Shown in pieces: positions 17,967-25,994 of a stretch of 64,000 nt of DNA (its first letter is position 1; each line of letters starts with the position of its first letter). The position numbers and the translations under genes were made by a program. The stretch is taken from NCBI RefSeq assembly GCF_023544865.1, contig NZ_JAMJFX010000001.1:1-64000 (forward strand), in the 5' to 3' direction. The stretch is from Phaeovulum molybdatiresistens (GTDB taxonomy: Bacteria; Pseudomonadota; Alphaproteobacteria; Rhodobacterales; Rhodobacteraceae). Under the pieces are notes generated by a model, which saw nothing but the letters and a program-made list of their open reading frames with translations, did no database searches and was not told the origin of the DNA.

Positions 17967-19631
17967 TCAGGCCGCTTTCGGTCGCCGCCACATCGCCACG
18001 CGGAAGCGTCCGGTGACAAAGGCGGTATCGGTCAGGCTTGCGTTGCCCGCCGGGTTGGCCCCGGTGACATGATAGTCGCTGAACGCAGCGCTTTGATTGA
18101 CGAAGATGTTGCCGGTCAGGTTGACCGACAGGTTCACGCCTGCCCCCGCAAAGGCATCGGCGGCGCGCAGGATGCGGGCGTCGTCGGTGTCATAAAGTGC
18201 TGCGGTGATCGCCCCCTTGCGCCGGGCCAGATCGGCGGCGGCATGGATGCCGGCTTCGGCATCGGCCACGGGCACGACAAAGGCGACGGGGCCAAAGCAC
18301 TCGGCCTCATGCGCGGCCGAACCGGCGGCGCCTTCGTCCAGCGTGACGATCAAGGGCGTGGCGCTGCGCCCCTGCCCCGCGATCGGCGCGCTGTCACGCA
18401 CCACGCGGCCCATGGCGCGCGCGCCATCCACCCGCGCCAGCGTGGCCGGGTTGGCGATCGCCCCGCAAACCCCGGACGCGCGCGCCGGATCGGCAAGCAG
18501 CGCATCGACCGCATCGGCAATGCCCTGGGCGACCTGATCCAGGCTCTTGTGGCCCTGATCGGTGTCGATCCCGTCGCGGGGCACAAAGATATCCTGCGGC
18601 GAGGTGCACATCTGCCCGGAATACAGCGACAGTGAAAAAGCGATATTGGCGCACATGCCGTCGAAATCATCGCTGGCGGCGATCACGATGGAATTGACGC
18701 CCGCTTCCTCGGTATAGACCTGCGCGCCCGGCGCGGCATTGTCGCGCACCCATTGGCCAAAGGCATTTGATCCGGTGTAGTCGATGATCCGCACCGCCGG
18801 GTCGCGCACCAGATCGGCGGTGATCGGCGCGGACGGCACATCGGCGGCCAGCAGCACCACATCGGCGGGCAAGCCCGCCTCGGCCAGCACCTCACGCGCG
18901 ATGCGCACGGTGATCGCCAGCGGTAGCACCGCGCCCGGATGGGGCTTGACGATCACCGGGTTGCCGGTGGCCAGGCTGGCAAACAGCCCGGGATAGGAAT
19001 TCCACGTCGGGAAGGTGTTGCAGCCGATCACCAGCGCCACCCCGCGCGGCACCACGCGCCAGTGCTTTTCGATCACCAGCGGCGCGGCCTTGCCCTGCGG
19101 CTTTTCCCAGATCGCGGTTTTCGGCGTGCGGGTCATTTCCGCCCATGCGGTCGCCACCGCCTCCAGCCCGCGGTCCTGGGCATGCGGCCCGCCCGCCTGG
19201 AAGGCCATCGCAAAGGCCTGCCCGGTGGTGTGCATCACCGCATTGCCCATCAGGAAGCTGATCCGGTTCAGCCGCACCAGGATTTCCAGGCAGATGCCCA
19301 CGCGGGTTTCGGGGCTGGCGGCAGCCCAGGGCGCGGCGGCGGCCTGGGATGCGGCGATCAGCGTTTCGGGTCGCGCCGCGGGATAGGTGATTCCCAGAGC
19401 CGGGCCCCAGGGCGACAGTTCGGCCCCAAGACGATCTGATTCGGGGTGGCCGGGCAGGTCAAAGGGCGCGCCAAGGGCTGCGTCAAAGGCGGCCTCGCCT
19501 TCGGCCTTGGCCGTTTCGCCATAGATCTTGCCGCTTGGAACCTCTGGAAAAGGCGACCAGAATCCGCGGCTTTCAAGCGCGCGCAGCGCATCTTCCAACA
19601 GCCCACGATGACGGTCGAACAGCTCGCTCAT
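17967..19631 (-). CDS. paaN: Phenylacetic acid degradation protein PaaN (aldehyde dehydrogenase family)
   Basis: A 554-residue aldehyde-dehydrogenase-superfamily protein matching PaaN. It starts MSELFDRHRGLLEDALRAL and carries the catalytic cysteine segment SGQMCTSPQDIF near residue 340, the TGSNAFGQWV NAD-site segment and EAECFGPVAFVVP near the end. The ATG at 19631 has a strong GGAGGAGG site. The frame is open far upstream to 20354, but that part overlaps the divergent paaG gene and is a shadow. PaaN lacks the MaoC-like domain that PaaZ has; its exact role alongside PaaZ is unclear in the literature I know. It heads a minus-strand run into the LivKHMGF importer and faces a TetR-type palindrome at 19665-19682. 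Confidence 0.92.
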   Translation of the reverse strand: MSELFDRHRGLLEDALRALESRGFWSPFPEVPSGKIYGETAKAEGEAAFDAALGAPFDLPGHPESDRLGAELSPWGPALGITYPAARPETLIAASQAAAAPWAAASPETRVGICLEILVRLNRISFLMGNAVMHTTGQAFAMAFQAGGPHAQDRGLEAVATAWAEMTRTPKTAIWEKPQGKAAPLVIEKHWRVVPRGVALVIGCNTFPTWNSYPGLFASLATGNPVIVKPHPGAVLPLAITVRIAREVLAEAGLPADVVLLAADVPSAPITADLVRDPAVRIIDYTGSNAFGQWVRDNAAPGAQVYTEEAGVNSIVIAASDDFDGMCANIAFSLSLYSGQMCTSPQDIFVPRDGIDTDQGHKSLDQVAQGIADAVDALLADPARASGVCGAIANPATLARVDGARAMGRVVRDSAPIAGQGRSATPLIVTLDEGAAGSAAHEAECFGPVAFVVPVADAEAGIHAAADLARRKGAITAALYDTDDARILRAADAFAGAGVNLSVNLTGNIFVNQSAAFSDYHVTGANPAGNASLTDTAFVTGRFRVAMWRRPKAA

Positions 19632-19664
19632 GCCGGTGCCTCCTCCACAAAGCAGCTTTATCAT

Positions 19665-19682
19665 TGACCGGCCGGTCGGACT
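19665..19682. promoter_or_regulatory. Candidate PaaR operator between divergent paaN and paaG
   Basis: The 18-base site TGACCGGCCGGTCGGACT matches the site upstream of paaJ at 14 of 18 positions. The implied consensus half-sites ACCGACC and GGTCGGT form a palindrome typical of TetR-family operators. It lies 33 bases upstream of the paaN start codon and 70 bases upstream of the paaG start, so one site could control both directions. Binding by the TetR protein encoded at 22416-23015 is inferred from proximity. Confidence 0.6.
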
Positions 19683-19751
19683 ATGCAACAAATTTTTTAC
19701 ACGCCGCCGGGCAGCCCGCGGCCTGAGGGGAGCCTGAGGGGGAGATTGCCG

Positions 19752-20546
19752 ATGACCCAATCCGACACAGTCCTGGTGGCGCTGAACGATGGCGTTCTGC
19801 GCCTGACGCTGAACCGTCCGGAAAAGCTTAATTCCTTCAATGAGGAAATGCACCTTGCGTTGCGCGCCGGGCTGCAGCGCGCGCATGATGATGCCGATGT
19901 GCGCGCGGTCCTGCTGACCGGCGCGGGGCGCGGGTTCTGCGCGGGTCAGGATCTTGGCGACCGCGATCCGCGCAAGGGCGGCCCGGCCCCGGATCTGGGC
20001 CATACGCTGGAAACCTTCTACAACCCGACGCTGCGCCTGCTGCGGGCACTGGAAAAGCCGGTGGTCTGCGCGGTCAACGGCGTGGCGGCGGGCGCGGGCG
20101 CAAATATCGCGCTGGCCTGCGACATCGTTCTGGCGGCGAAATCGGCGAAATTCATCCAGGCCTTCGCCAAGATCGGCCTGGTGCCCGATGCCGGCGGCAC
20201 CTGGAGCCTGTCGCGCATCCTGGGTGAGCCGCGCGCCAAGGCGCTGGCGCTGACCGCCGAGCCGCTGATGGCCGAGAAGGCCGCCGACTGGGGCTTGATC
20301 TGGAAGGCCGTCGAGGATGAGGCCCTGCTGCCCGAGGCCAGCGCGCTGGCGCAATCGCTGGCCGCCGGCCCGACGCTGGGCCTGGGCCTGACCAAGCGGC
20401 TGATCCAGGCCGCGGCCACCAACAGCCTGGATGCCCAGCTAGACATGGAACGCGACTGCCAGCGTCAGGCCGGGCGCAGCGCCGATTACGCCGAAGGCGT
20501 CACCGCCTTCCTGGAAAAGCGCAAGCCGGAGTTCCGGGGCCAATGA
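19752..20546 (+). CDS. paaG: 2-(1,2-epoxy-1,2-dihydrophenyl)acetyl-CoA isomerase
   Basis: A 264-residue crotonase-family protein that fits PaaG, which converts ring-1,2-epoxyphenylacetyl-CoA to oxepin-CoA. Visible features are LTLNRPEKLNSFNEEMH at the start, TGAGRGFCAGQDLGDRD near residue 60, and the oxyanion-forming GVAAGAGANIALACDIV near 110. The ATG at 19752 follows GGGGAGA; the frame is open to 19683 without a better site. Its stop overlaps the next start (ATGA), so paaG and paaI are translationally coupled. It is transcribed divergently from paaN. Confidence 0.92.
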   Translation: MTQSDTVLVALNDGVLRLTLNRPEKLNSFNEEMHLALRAGLQRAHDDADVRAVLLTGAGRGFCAGQDLGDRDPRKGGPAPDLGHTLETFYNPTLRLLRALEKPVVCAVNGVAAGAGANIALACDIVLAAKSAKFIQAFAKIGLVPDAGGTWSLSRILGEPRAKALALTAEPLMAEKAADWGLIWKAVEDEALLPEASALAQSLAAGPTLGLGLTKRLIQAAATNSLDAQLDMERDCQRQAGRSADYAEGVTAFLEKRKPEFRGQ

Positions 20547-20986
20547 AACCCGTAGCCCAGATGACGCCGCAGGAACTGGCCGAGGCTTCGGCCCGCGCGA
20601 TGTGGAACGACGATTCCGCCAGCCAGCGGCTGGGCATGGCGCTGGATCATGTCGCCCCGGGGCAGGCCACGTTGTCGATGACGATCACCGCCGACATGTC
20701 CAACGGGCACGGCAATTGCCACGGCGGCTATATCTTCACGCTGGCCGATTCGGCCTTTGCCTTCGCCTGCAACAGCTACAACGACGTGGTCGTCGGGCAG
20801 CATTGCTCGATCTCCTATCTCAACCCGGTGCGCATCGGCGACCGGCTGACCGCCACCGCGCGCGAGGTTTCCCGCCGCGGCCGGTCCGGGATCTATGACA
20901 TCCGCATCACCAATCAGGACGGTGTGCACGTGGCCGAATTCCGTGGCCATTCGCGCATGGTCAAAGGCACCCACCTGCCGGTCTGA
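20543..20986 (+). CDS. paaI: Hydroxyphenylacetyl-CoA thioesterase
   Basis: A 147-residue hotdog-fold thioesterase of the PaaI group. It has the segment GHGNCHGGYIFTLADSAFAF, whose HGG motif and following Asp form the active-site region. PaaI is thought to clear dead-end hydroxyphenylacetyl-CoA thioesters and so free CoA. The ATG overlaps the paaG stop by 4 bases, and paaK follows after 28 bases. Confidence 0.92.
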   Translation: MKPVAQMTPQELAEASARAMWNDDSASQRLGMALDHVAPGQATLSMTITADMSNGHGNCHGGYIFTLADSAFAFACNSYNDVVVGQHCSISYLNPVRIGDRLTATAREVSRRGRSGIYDIRITNQDGVHVAEFRGHSRMVKGTHLPV

Positions 20987-21014
20987 CCGGCATCGCTTTC
21001 CAAAGGGAGGACCC

Positions 21015-22325
21015 ATGGAAGACCTTACCCCCCGCAAGCAGGATCTGGACCCGATCGAGATCGCCTCGCGCGATGAAATCGCGGCACTGCAGTTCCACCG
21101 CATGAAACGCTCGCTGAAACATGCGTTCGAGAACTCGCCCTTCTACCGCAAGCAGTTCATCGCCCATGACGTCCATCCCGAAGATCTGAAGACGCTGGCC
21201 GATATCGCCAAGTTCCCCTTCACGACCAAGCAGGATCTGCGCGACACCTATCCCTTCGGCATGTTCGCCGTGCCGCAGACGAAACTGGTGCGTATCCACG
21301 GATCGTCCGGCACCACGGGCAAGCCGACGGTGGTGGGCTATACCGCCAATGACATCGATGTCTGGGCCAACCTGATCGCGCGTTCGATCCGCGCGGCCGG
21401 TGGCCGCCCCGGCGACATCCTGCACAATGCCTATGGCTACGGCCTGTTCACCGGCGGCCTTGGCGCGCATTACGGCGCGGAACGGTTGGGCTGCACGGTG
21501 GTGCCGATTTCCGGCGGGCAGACCGAACGCCAGGTCACGCTGATCACCGATTTCAAGCCGCGCATCATCATGGTGACGCCGTCCTACATGCTGTCGATCC
21601 TGGATGAATTCCGCCGCCAGGGCCTTGACCCGCGTGAAAGCTCGCTCAAGGTCGGGATCTTCGGTGCCGAACCCTGGACCAACGCGATGCGTCAGGAAAT
21701 CCAGGATGCCTTCGACATGCATGCCGTGGACATCTATGGCCTGTCCGAGGTGATGGGCCCCGGCGTCGCGCAGGAATGCGTGGAAACCAAGGACGGCCTG
21801 CACATCTGGGAAGACCACTTCTACCCGGAAATCATCGACCCGGTGACGGGCGAGGTTCTGCCCGATGGCGAAATGGGCGAGCTGGTGTTCACCACGCTGA
21901 CCAAGGAAGGCCTGCCGATGGTGCGCTATCGCACCCGCGACCTGACCCGCCTGCTGCCCGGCACCGCACGGTCCATGCGCCGGATCGACAAGATCACCGG
22001 GCGCAGCGACGACATGATCATCCTGCGCGGGGTCAACGTCTTCCCGACCCAGATCGAGGAACAGATCCTGAAATGCAAGGGCCTGGCGCCGCATTTCCAG
22101 CTGGAACTGAACCGCGCGGGCCGGATGGACAATCTGACCGTCCATGTCGAATGCGCCCTGGGCCACACCGACGCCGCCGCGCGCGAGGCCGCGGCCAAGG
22201 AACTGGCCCATCACATCAAGGCGGTGGTCGGCGTATCAACCCGGATCAACGTCTGCGATCCCGAAATGATCGCCCGGTCCGAAGGCAAGGCCAAACGCGT
22301 CATCGACAACCGCCCCAAGGAATGA
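21015..22325 (+). CDS. paaK: Phenylacetate-CoA ligase
   Basis: A 436-residue AMP-forming ligase that activates phenylacetate with ATP and CoA, the first step of the pathway. The P-loop-like motif SSGTTGKPT lies near residue 95; YGLSEVMGPGVAQEC and the hinge/RTRDLTR region follow; the end KAKRVIDNRP fits the C-terminal lysine-bearing segment. The ATG at 21015 follows AAAGGGAGG at good spacing; an in-frame extension upstream overlaps paaI and is discounted. A clear intrinsic terminator follows at 22361-22391. Confidence 0.95.
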   Translation: MEDLTPRKQDLDPIEIASRDEIAALQFHRMKRSLKHAFENSPFYRKQFIAHDVHPEDLKTLADIAKFPFTTKQDLRDTYPFGMFAVPQTKLVRIHGSSGTTGKPTVVGYTANDIDVWANLIARSIRAAGGRPGDILHNAYGYGLFTGGLGAHYGAERLGCTVVPISGGQTERQVTLITDFKPRIIMVTPSYMLSILDEFRRQGLDPRESSLKVGIFGAEPWTNAMRQEIQDAFDMHAVDIYGLSEVMGPGVAQECVETKDGLHIWEDHFYPEIIDPVTGEVLPDGEMGELVFTTLTKEGLPMVRYRTRDLTRLLPGTARSMRRIDKITGRSDDMIILRGVNVFPTQIEEQILKCKGLAPHFQLELNRAGRMDNLTVHVECALGHTDAAAREAAAKELAHHIKAVVGVSTRINVCDPEMIARSEGKAKRVIDNRPKE

Positions 22326-22335
22326 CGCGCGCGTG

Positions 22336-22357
22336 ACATCGCCCGGGCGCGCGATGT
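22336..22357. repeat. Inverted repeat after paaK
   Basis: Perfect 7-base arms ACATCGC and GCGATGT flank an 8-base GC-rich spacer. It lies just upstream of the paaK terminator and about 58 bases before paaR. It could be a second hairpin of the terminator or an operator for paaR; the sequence does not decide. Confidence 0.35.
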
Positions 22358-22360
22358 ATA

Positions 22361-22391
22361 GGGGGGGGCGGAACCGCCCTCCCATTTTTTT
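22361..22391 (+). terminator. Intrinsic terminator of paaG-paaI-paaK
   Basis: The G-rich arm starting at 22361 pairs with GCCCTCCC around a GGAACC loop, allowing one G-U pair, and is followed by ATTTTTTT. This is a classic intrinsic terminator on the plus strand, placed between the paaK stop and the paaR start. Confidence 0.8.
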
Positions 22392-22415
22392 CGGGCAGAA
22401 CGGAACAGGAAGACC

Positions 22416-23015
22416 ATGGCACGGACCCGCGCGAGCGATTTCGAAGAGAAACAGCACAGTATCCTTTTGAGTGCCGCGGCAGTTTTCGCCGAACAGGGAA
22501 TGGACAAAGCCTCGATGGCGCAGATCGCCAGCCATTCACAGGTGTCCAAGGCCCTGCTTTACCACTATTATCCCAGCAAGGACGCGCTGATCTTTGCGAT
22601 CATCCACACCCATCTGGCCGACCTGGAAGAAGCGATCGCCGAGGCCGACGCCCCCGACCTGCCCCCCGCCCTGCGCCTGCACCGGCTGGTCAGCGCGGTG
22701 CTGGAAAGCTATCGCGGGGCAGATAACGAACACAAGGTGCAGCTGAACGCCACCAGCGCCCTGACCGACGACCAGCGCGCCGAAATCCACGCGATCGAAC
22801 GGCGCATCGTCAAACGCTTTGCCGCCGTGCTGCGCGACATCAACCCCGCGCTGGACGACAAGGCCCGCCCGCTGCTGATGCCGGTGACGATGTCGCTGTT
22901 CGGCATGATGAACTGGGTCTACATGTGGTTCCGCGATGGCGGCCCGATCACGCGCGAGGATTACGCCGATGTGGCGACAACGCTGATCCTGGAAGGGATC
23001 AAGGCGGTGCGCTAA
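22416..23015 (+). CDS. paaR: TetR-family regulator, probable phenylacetate regulator PaaR
   Basis: A 199-residue TetR-family repressor. The N-terminal helix-turn-helix spans about 12-58 (ILLSAAAVFAEQGMDKASM, then SKALLYHYYPSKDAL); the rest is an all-helical ligand-binding domain with a C-terminal stretch rich in Met and Leu. The gene follows paaK on the same strand, is separated by an intrinsic terminator, and is followed by another. Its position inside the paa cluster and the two matching TetR-type palindromes (19665-19682 and 31117-31134) support the name PaaR. The inducer, likely phenylacetyl-CoA, is inferred. Confidence 0.85.
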   Translation: MARTRASDFEEKQHSILLSAAAVFAEQGMDKASMAQIASHSQVSKALLYHYYPSKDALIFAIIHTHLADLEEAIAEADAPDLPPALRLHRLVSAVLESYRGADNEHKVQLNATSALTDDQRAEIHAIERRIVKRFAAVLRDINPALDDKARPLLMPVTMSLFGMMNWVYMWFRDGGPITREDYADVATTLILEGIKAVR

Positions 23016-23063
23016 GCCCCCCTGCCCGGCCTTCACGCGGGCGAAACCGGCGAAGCCTCCGGC

Positions 23064-23087
23064 GGAGGTATTTGTTGCAAGATGAAA
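23064..23087 (+). repeat. Intergenic repeat element, copy 1
   Basis: The stretch starting GGAGGTATTT and ending GCAAGATGAAA is matched on the opposite strand at 35750-35772 (CCGAGGTATTTTC then GGCAAGATGAAA). It is preceded by CCTCCGGC, which can fold with GGAGG. From memory, motifs of this shape are common between genes in Rhodobacterales. It sits directly before the terminator hairpin after paaR. Confidence 0.45.
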
Positions 23088-23128
23088 CAGGCGCCGCGCC
23101 CTGCCCCGGGGTGCGGCGCCTGTTTTTT
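23086..23128 (+). terminator. Intrinsic terminator between paaR and paaZ
   Basis: A perfect 12-base stem, AACAGGCGCCGC and GCGGCGCCTGTT, closes a 15-base loop and is followed by a T run on the plus strand. It terminates paaR. As it lies between convergent genes it may also act, less strongly, on paaZ transcripts. Confidence 0.85.
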
Positions 23129-23134
23129 GGGCGA

Positions 23135-25189
23135 TCAGCCCCAGGTCTTGGCGACCATGGTCAGCACGTCATATTGCGCGACCACGGCCCCGTTCTGATT
23201 GGTGACCTGGCAATCCCAGCGCACCTCGCCATGTTCGGCGGTGGCGCGGGGGTTGATTTCCTTGCAGGTCAGGCGGACCTGAAGCGTGTCGCCGAAATAG
23301 ACCGGGGTCAGGAAGCGCAGGTTGTCGACGCCGTAATTGGCCAGCACCGGGCCGGGGTTCGGTTCGACGAACAGGCCGGCCGCGAAAGAGGCGATCAGAT
23401 AACCATGTGCCACCCGGTCGTCAAAGAACGGGTTGGCCTTGGCCGCCGCGCTGTCCATGTGCGCGTAGAAGGTATCGCCGGTGAAATGGGCGAAATGTTC
23501 CACATCTTCCTGCGTGACCTGGCGCGCGGCGGTGATCAGCTGATCGCCGATCTTCAAATCCTGCAGCGATTTGCGGAACGGATGTTCGCCCTGCTGCGCA
23601 TCGGCGCCTTCGATCCAGCGCCCGGTGACGGCCGACAACAGCCGCGGCGCGCCCTGCACCGCGGTGCGCTGCATATAGTGTTTGACGCCGCGGATGCCGC
23701 CCATTTCCTCGCCGCCGCCCGCGCGGCCCGGCCCGCCGTGGACCAGCCCCGCCAGCGGCGAGCCATGCCCCGTTGAGGTCTTGGCCGAGGCGCGGTTGCC
23801 GATCAGCACGCGCCCGTGGAACGGTGCCATGCCGATCACGACCTCTTCGGCGACGGTCTTGTCATTGGTGAAGACCGAGGCGACCAGCGACCCCTTGCCG
23901 CGCTGCGCCAGGTCGACCGCCTCCTCGAGCGTGTCATAGGGCATGACCGTGGACACCGGGCCGAAGGCCTCGACATCATGCACGGCGCTGGCGGCAAAGG
24001 GCTTGTCGCAATACAGCAGGACCGGGTTCACGAAGGCGCCCTTTTCCGCATCGCCCGAGGCCACGCGGACCTCATCGGGGTTGCCGGCGACGATTTCGGC
24101 ATCGGCCTGCAGGTCCTTGATCCGCGCGCGGACCTCATCACGCTGATCAAGGCTGGCCAGCGGCCCCATGCGGGTGCCATCCACCGACGGATCGCCCAGC
24201 GCGGTCTTGCCCAGCCGGTCGCCCAGCGCCGCGACCAGCGCCTGCACCTGCGCGCGCGGCGCGATCACGCGGCGGATCGCGGTGCATTTCTGCCCCGCCT
24301 TCACCGTCATTTCACGCGCGACTTCCTTGACGAACAGGTCGAATTCCTCAGTTCCGGGCACCGCATCCGGCCCCAGGATCGAGGCGTTCAGGCTGTCGGC
24401 CTCCATCGTGAAGCGGACCGAGTTCTCGATGATGGCGGGGTGGGTCTTCAGCTTGCGCCCGGTCCAGGCCGATCCGGTAAAGGTCACCGCGTCCTGCACG
24501 CCGACATGGTCCAGCATGTCGCCCACCGATCCCGATACCAGCTGCAGCGCACCTTCGGGCAGGATGCCCGTTTCGATCATCCGGCGCACCATCAGCTCGG
24601 TCAGATAGGCGGTCTGCGACGCGGGCTTGATCAGGCAGGGCACGCCCGCCAGCAGGTTCGGCCCGATCTTTTCAAGCATCCCCCAGCAGGGGAAGTTGAA
24701 GGCGTTGATATGGATCGCGATCCCGTGCAGCGGGGTCAGGATGTGCTGCGCCGAAAAGCTGGCATCCTTGGACAGCAGTTCCACATCGCCATCGATCAGA
24801 ACGCGCGTGTTGGGCAATTCGCGCCGCCCCTTTGACGCAAAAGTCAGAAGCGTGCCGATACCGCCTTCGATGTCGATCCAGGCATCGGCCCGGGTCGCGC
24901 CGGTGGCAAGGCTTTCGGCATAGAATTCCTCTTTCATCTCCATCAGCTTCAGGCCAAGCGCCTTGAGCATCTGCGCGCGGTCATGGAAGGACATGGCGCG
25001 CAGCGCGCGCCCGCCCTTGTCACGGCCCCAGTCCAGCGCGGCCTTGAAATCAAGCCCGGTGGAATCGATGAACGCGACGGGTTCCCCCGTCGCGGCATTC
25101 AGAAGCGGCACGCCTTCCTTCGCGCCACGGGTCCATTCCCCGCAGACAAAACTTTCCAGTCGGCGCGGTGCGCGGATCGTGACGGTCAT
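23135..25189 (-). CDS. paaZ: Oxepin-CoA hydrolase / 3-oxo-5,6-dehydrosuberyl-CoA semialdehyde dehydrogenase
   Basis: A 684-residue bifunctional enzyme. Residues 1-520 are an aldehyde dehydrogenase domain with the catalytic cysteine in AGQKCTAIRRV near residue 293; about 535-684 is a MaoC-like hydratase domain with the FFDDRVAHGYLIASF segment. The hydratase opens the oxepin ring and the dehydrogenase oxidises the resulting aldehyde. The full length argues that both activities are kept. The ATG at 25189 follows GAGGAAGA and lies 14 bases after the upstream PaaA/PaaC-like gene, so it is the promoter-distal end of the paaJ-A-B-C-D-E operon. Confidence 0.95.
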   Translation of the reverse strand: MTVTIRAPRRLESFVCGEWTRGAKEGVPLLNAATGEPVAFIDSTGLDFKAALDWGRDKGGRALRAMSFHDRAQMLKALGLKLMEMKEEFYAESLATGATRADAWIDIEGGIGTLLTFASKGRRELPNTRVLIDGDVELLSKDASFSAQHILTPLHGIAIHINAFNFPCWGMLEKIGPNLLAGVPCLIKPASQTAYLTELMVRRMIETGILPEGALQLVSGSVGDMLDHVGVQDAVTFTGSAWTGRKLKTHPAIIENSVRFTMEADSLNASILGPDAVPGTEEFDLFVKEVAREMTVKAGQKCTAIRRVIAPRAQVQALVAALGDRLGKTALGDPSVDGTRMGPLASLDQRDEVRARIKDLQADAEIVAGNPDEVRVASGDAEKGAFVNPVLLYCDKPFAASAVHDVEAFGPVSTVMPYDTLEEAVDLAQRGKGSLVASVFTNDKTVAEEVVIGMAPFHGRVLIGNRASAKTSTGHGSPLAGLVHGGPGRAGGGEEMGGIRGVKHYMQRTAVQGAPRLLSAVTGRWIEGADAQQGEHPFRKSLQDLKIGDQLITAARQVTQEDVEHFAHFTGDTFYAHMDSAAAKANPFFDDRVAHGYLIASFAAGLFVEPNPGPVLANYGVDNLRFLTPVYFGDTLQVRLTCKEINPRATAEHGEVRWDCQVTNQNGAVVAQYDVLTMVAKTWG

Positions 25190-25203
25190 CAGGTCTTCCT
25201 CGT

Positions 25204-25974
25204 TCAGTTCAGGTTCAGCGCCGCGAGCTTTTCATCGACGCGGGCGTTCCAGGCGGCCAGAAGGGCCTCATTGGGCTGGCGGCGCAGGCCAAGCCGGCGC
25301 AGCATGTCAAAGCGCGCCGATCCGGCGGTGCCGAAAGTCGCGGCGACTCGCGGGCGCCAGTAGGCGATCACGGCGCGGGCCGCGGCCTGACCATCCGCAA
25401 TGGCGGCGATCCGTTCCAGACCTTCCAGGCCCAGATCGGCATGGCGCGCCTCACGCGGGGCGATCTCGCGGAAGATCTCGGCCAGCGGCGCATAGGACAG
25501 GCGTGTCAGCTCGGTCATCTGGACCCCGGTCGCAAGGCCCATCAGCACGTTCATCACCACCGCATCGGTCCAGCCGGTGATCGGATAATGGAACACCGAC
25601 AGACGCATGTCGCCGCCCTGGCGCACTGCGCCCAGATCGGCATCGCGGGCCACGCGCGCGGCCCAGTCATGCTGGCCCTGATAGCGCGCGGTATCGGTGC
25701 CGAAGCTGCCCATCACATCCAGCACACGTTCGGCGTGATCGGCCTTTTCCAGCGTGATCCGGCTGGCCGCGATACGTTCCTTGATGCCCGGCGCAAAGTT
25801 GATCGAGCTGGCAAAGCCCGCCGATCCGGCCAGTTCGCTGTCCACGAAGGACGACATCAGCCGCATCAGTTCGCCCCGATAGCGGGCGGGCACATTGGCC
25901 GGCGAGGTCAGCACCCCGCCCTGCGCCAGATAGTCGTCGATGTTCATCGTGTCGGAAGTATTGGTGTCGGACAT
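25204..25974 (-). CDS. Extra PaaA/PaaC-like ferritin-fold protein of the phenylacetate operon
   Basis: A 256-residue all-helical protein that I place in the phenylacetic acid catabolic (PF05138-like) family on the basis of fold pattern and location. It is additional to PaaA and PaaC, which are both present elsewhere in the operon. Candidate diiron ligands are only partly kept: E47 in DSELAG and an ExxH motif at 175-178 (EARH). The first ExxH reads KADH at 77-80, with Glu one position early at 76. It may therefore bind iron poorly or act as a structural partner. The ATG at 25974 has GGGAGGA upstream. It lies between paaE (20-base gap) and paaZ (14-base gap). Its function is unknown. Confidence 0.8.
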   Translation of the reverse strand: MSDTNTSDTMNIDDYLAQGGVLTSPANVPARYRGELMRLMSSFVDSELAGSAGFASSINFAPGIKERIAASRITLEKADHAERVLDVMGSFGTDTARYQGQHDWAARVARDADLGAVRQGGDMRLSVFHYPITGWTDAVVMNVLMGLATGVQMTELTRLSYAPLAEIFREIAPREARHADLGLEGLERIAAIADGQAAARAVIAYWRPRVAATFGTAGSARFDMLRRLGLRRQPNEALLAAWNARVDEKLAALNLN

Positions 25975-25994
25975 GGGTTCCTCCCTTTCGCCCT

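Noticed and set aside
19632..20354. N-terminal extension of paaN to 20354
   Set aside because: It overlaps paaG on the other strand and the candidate operator. The ATG at 19631 has a strong ribosome binding site and the family N-terminus.
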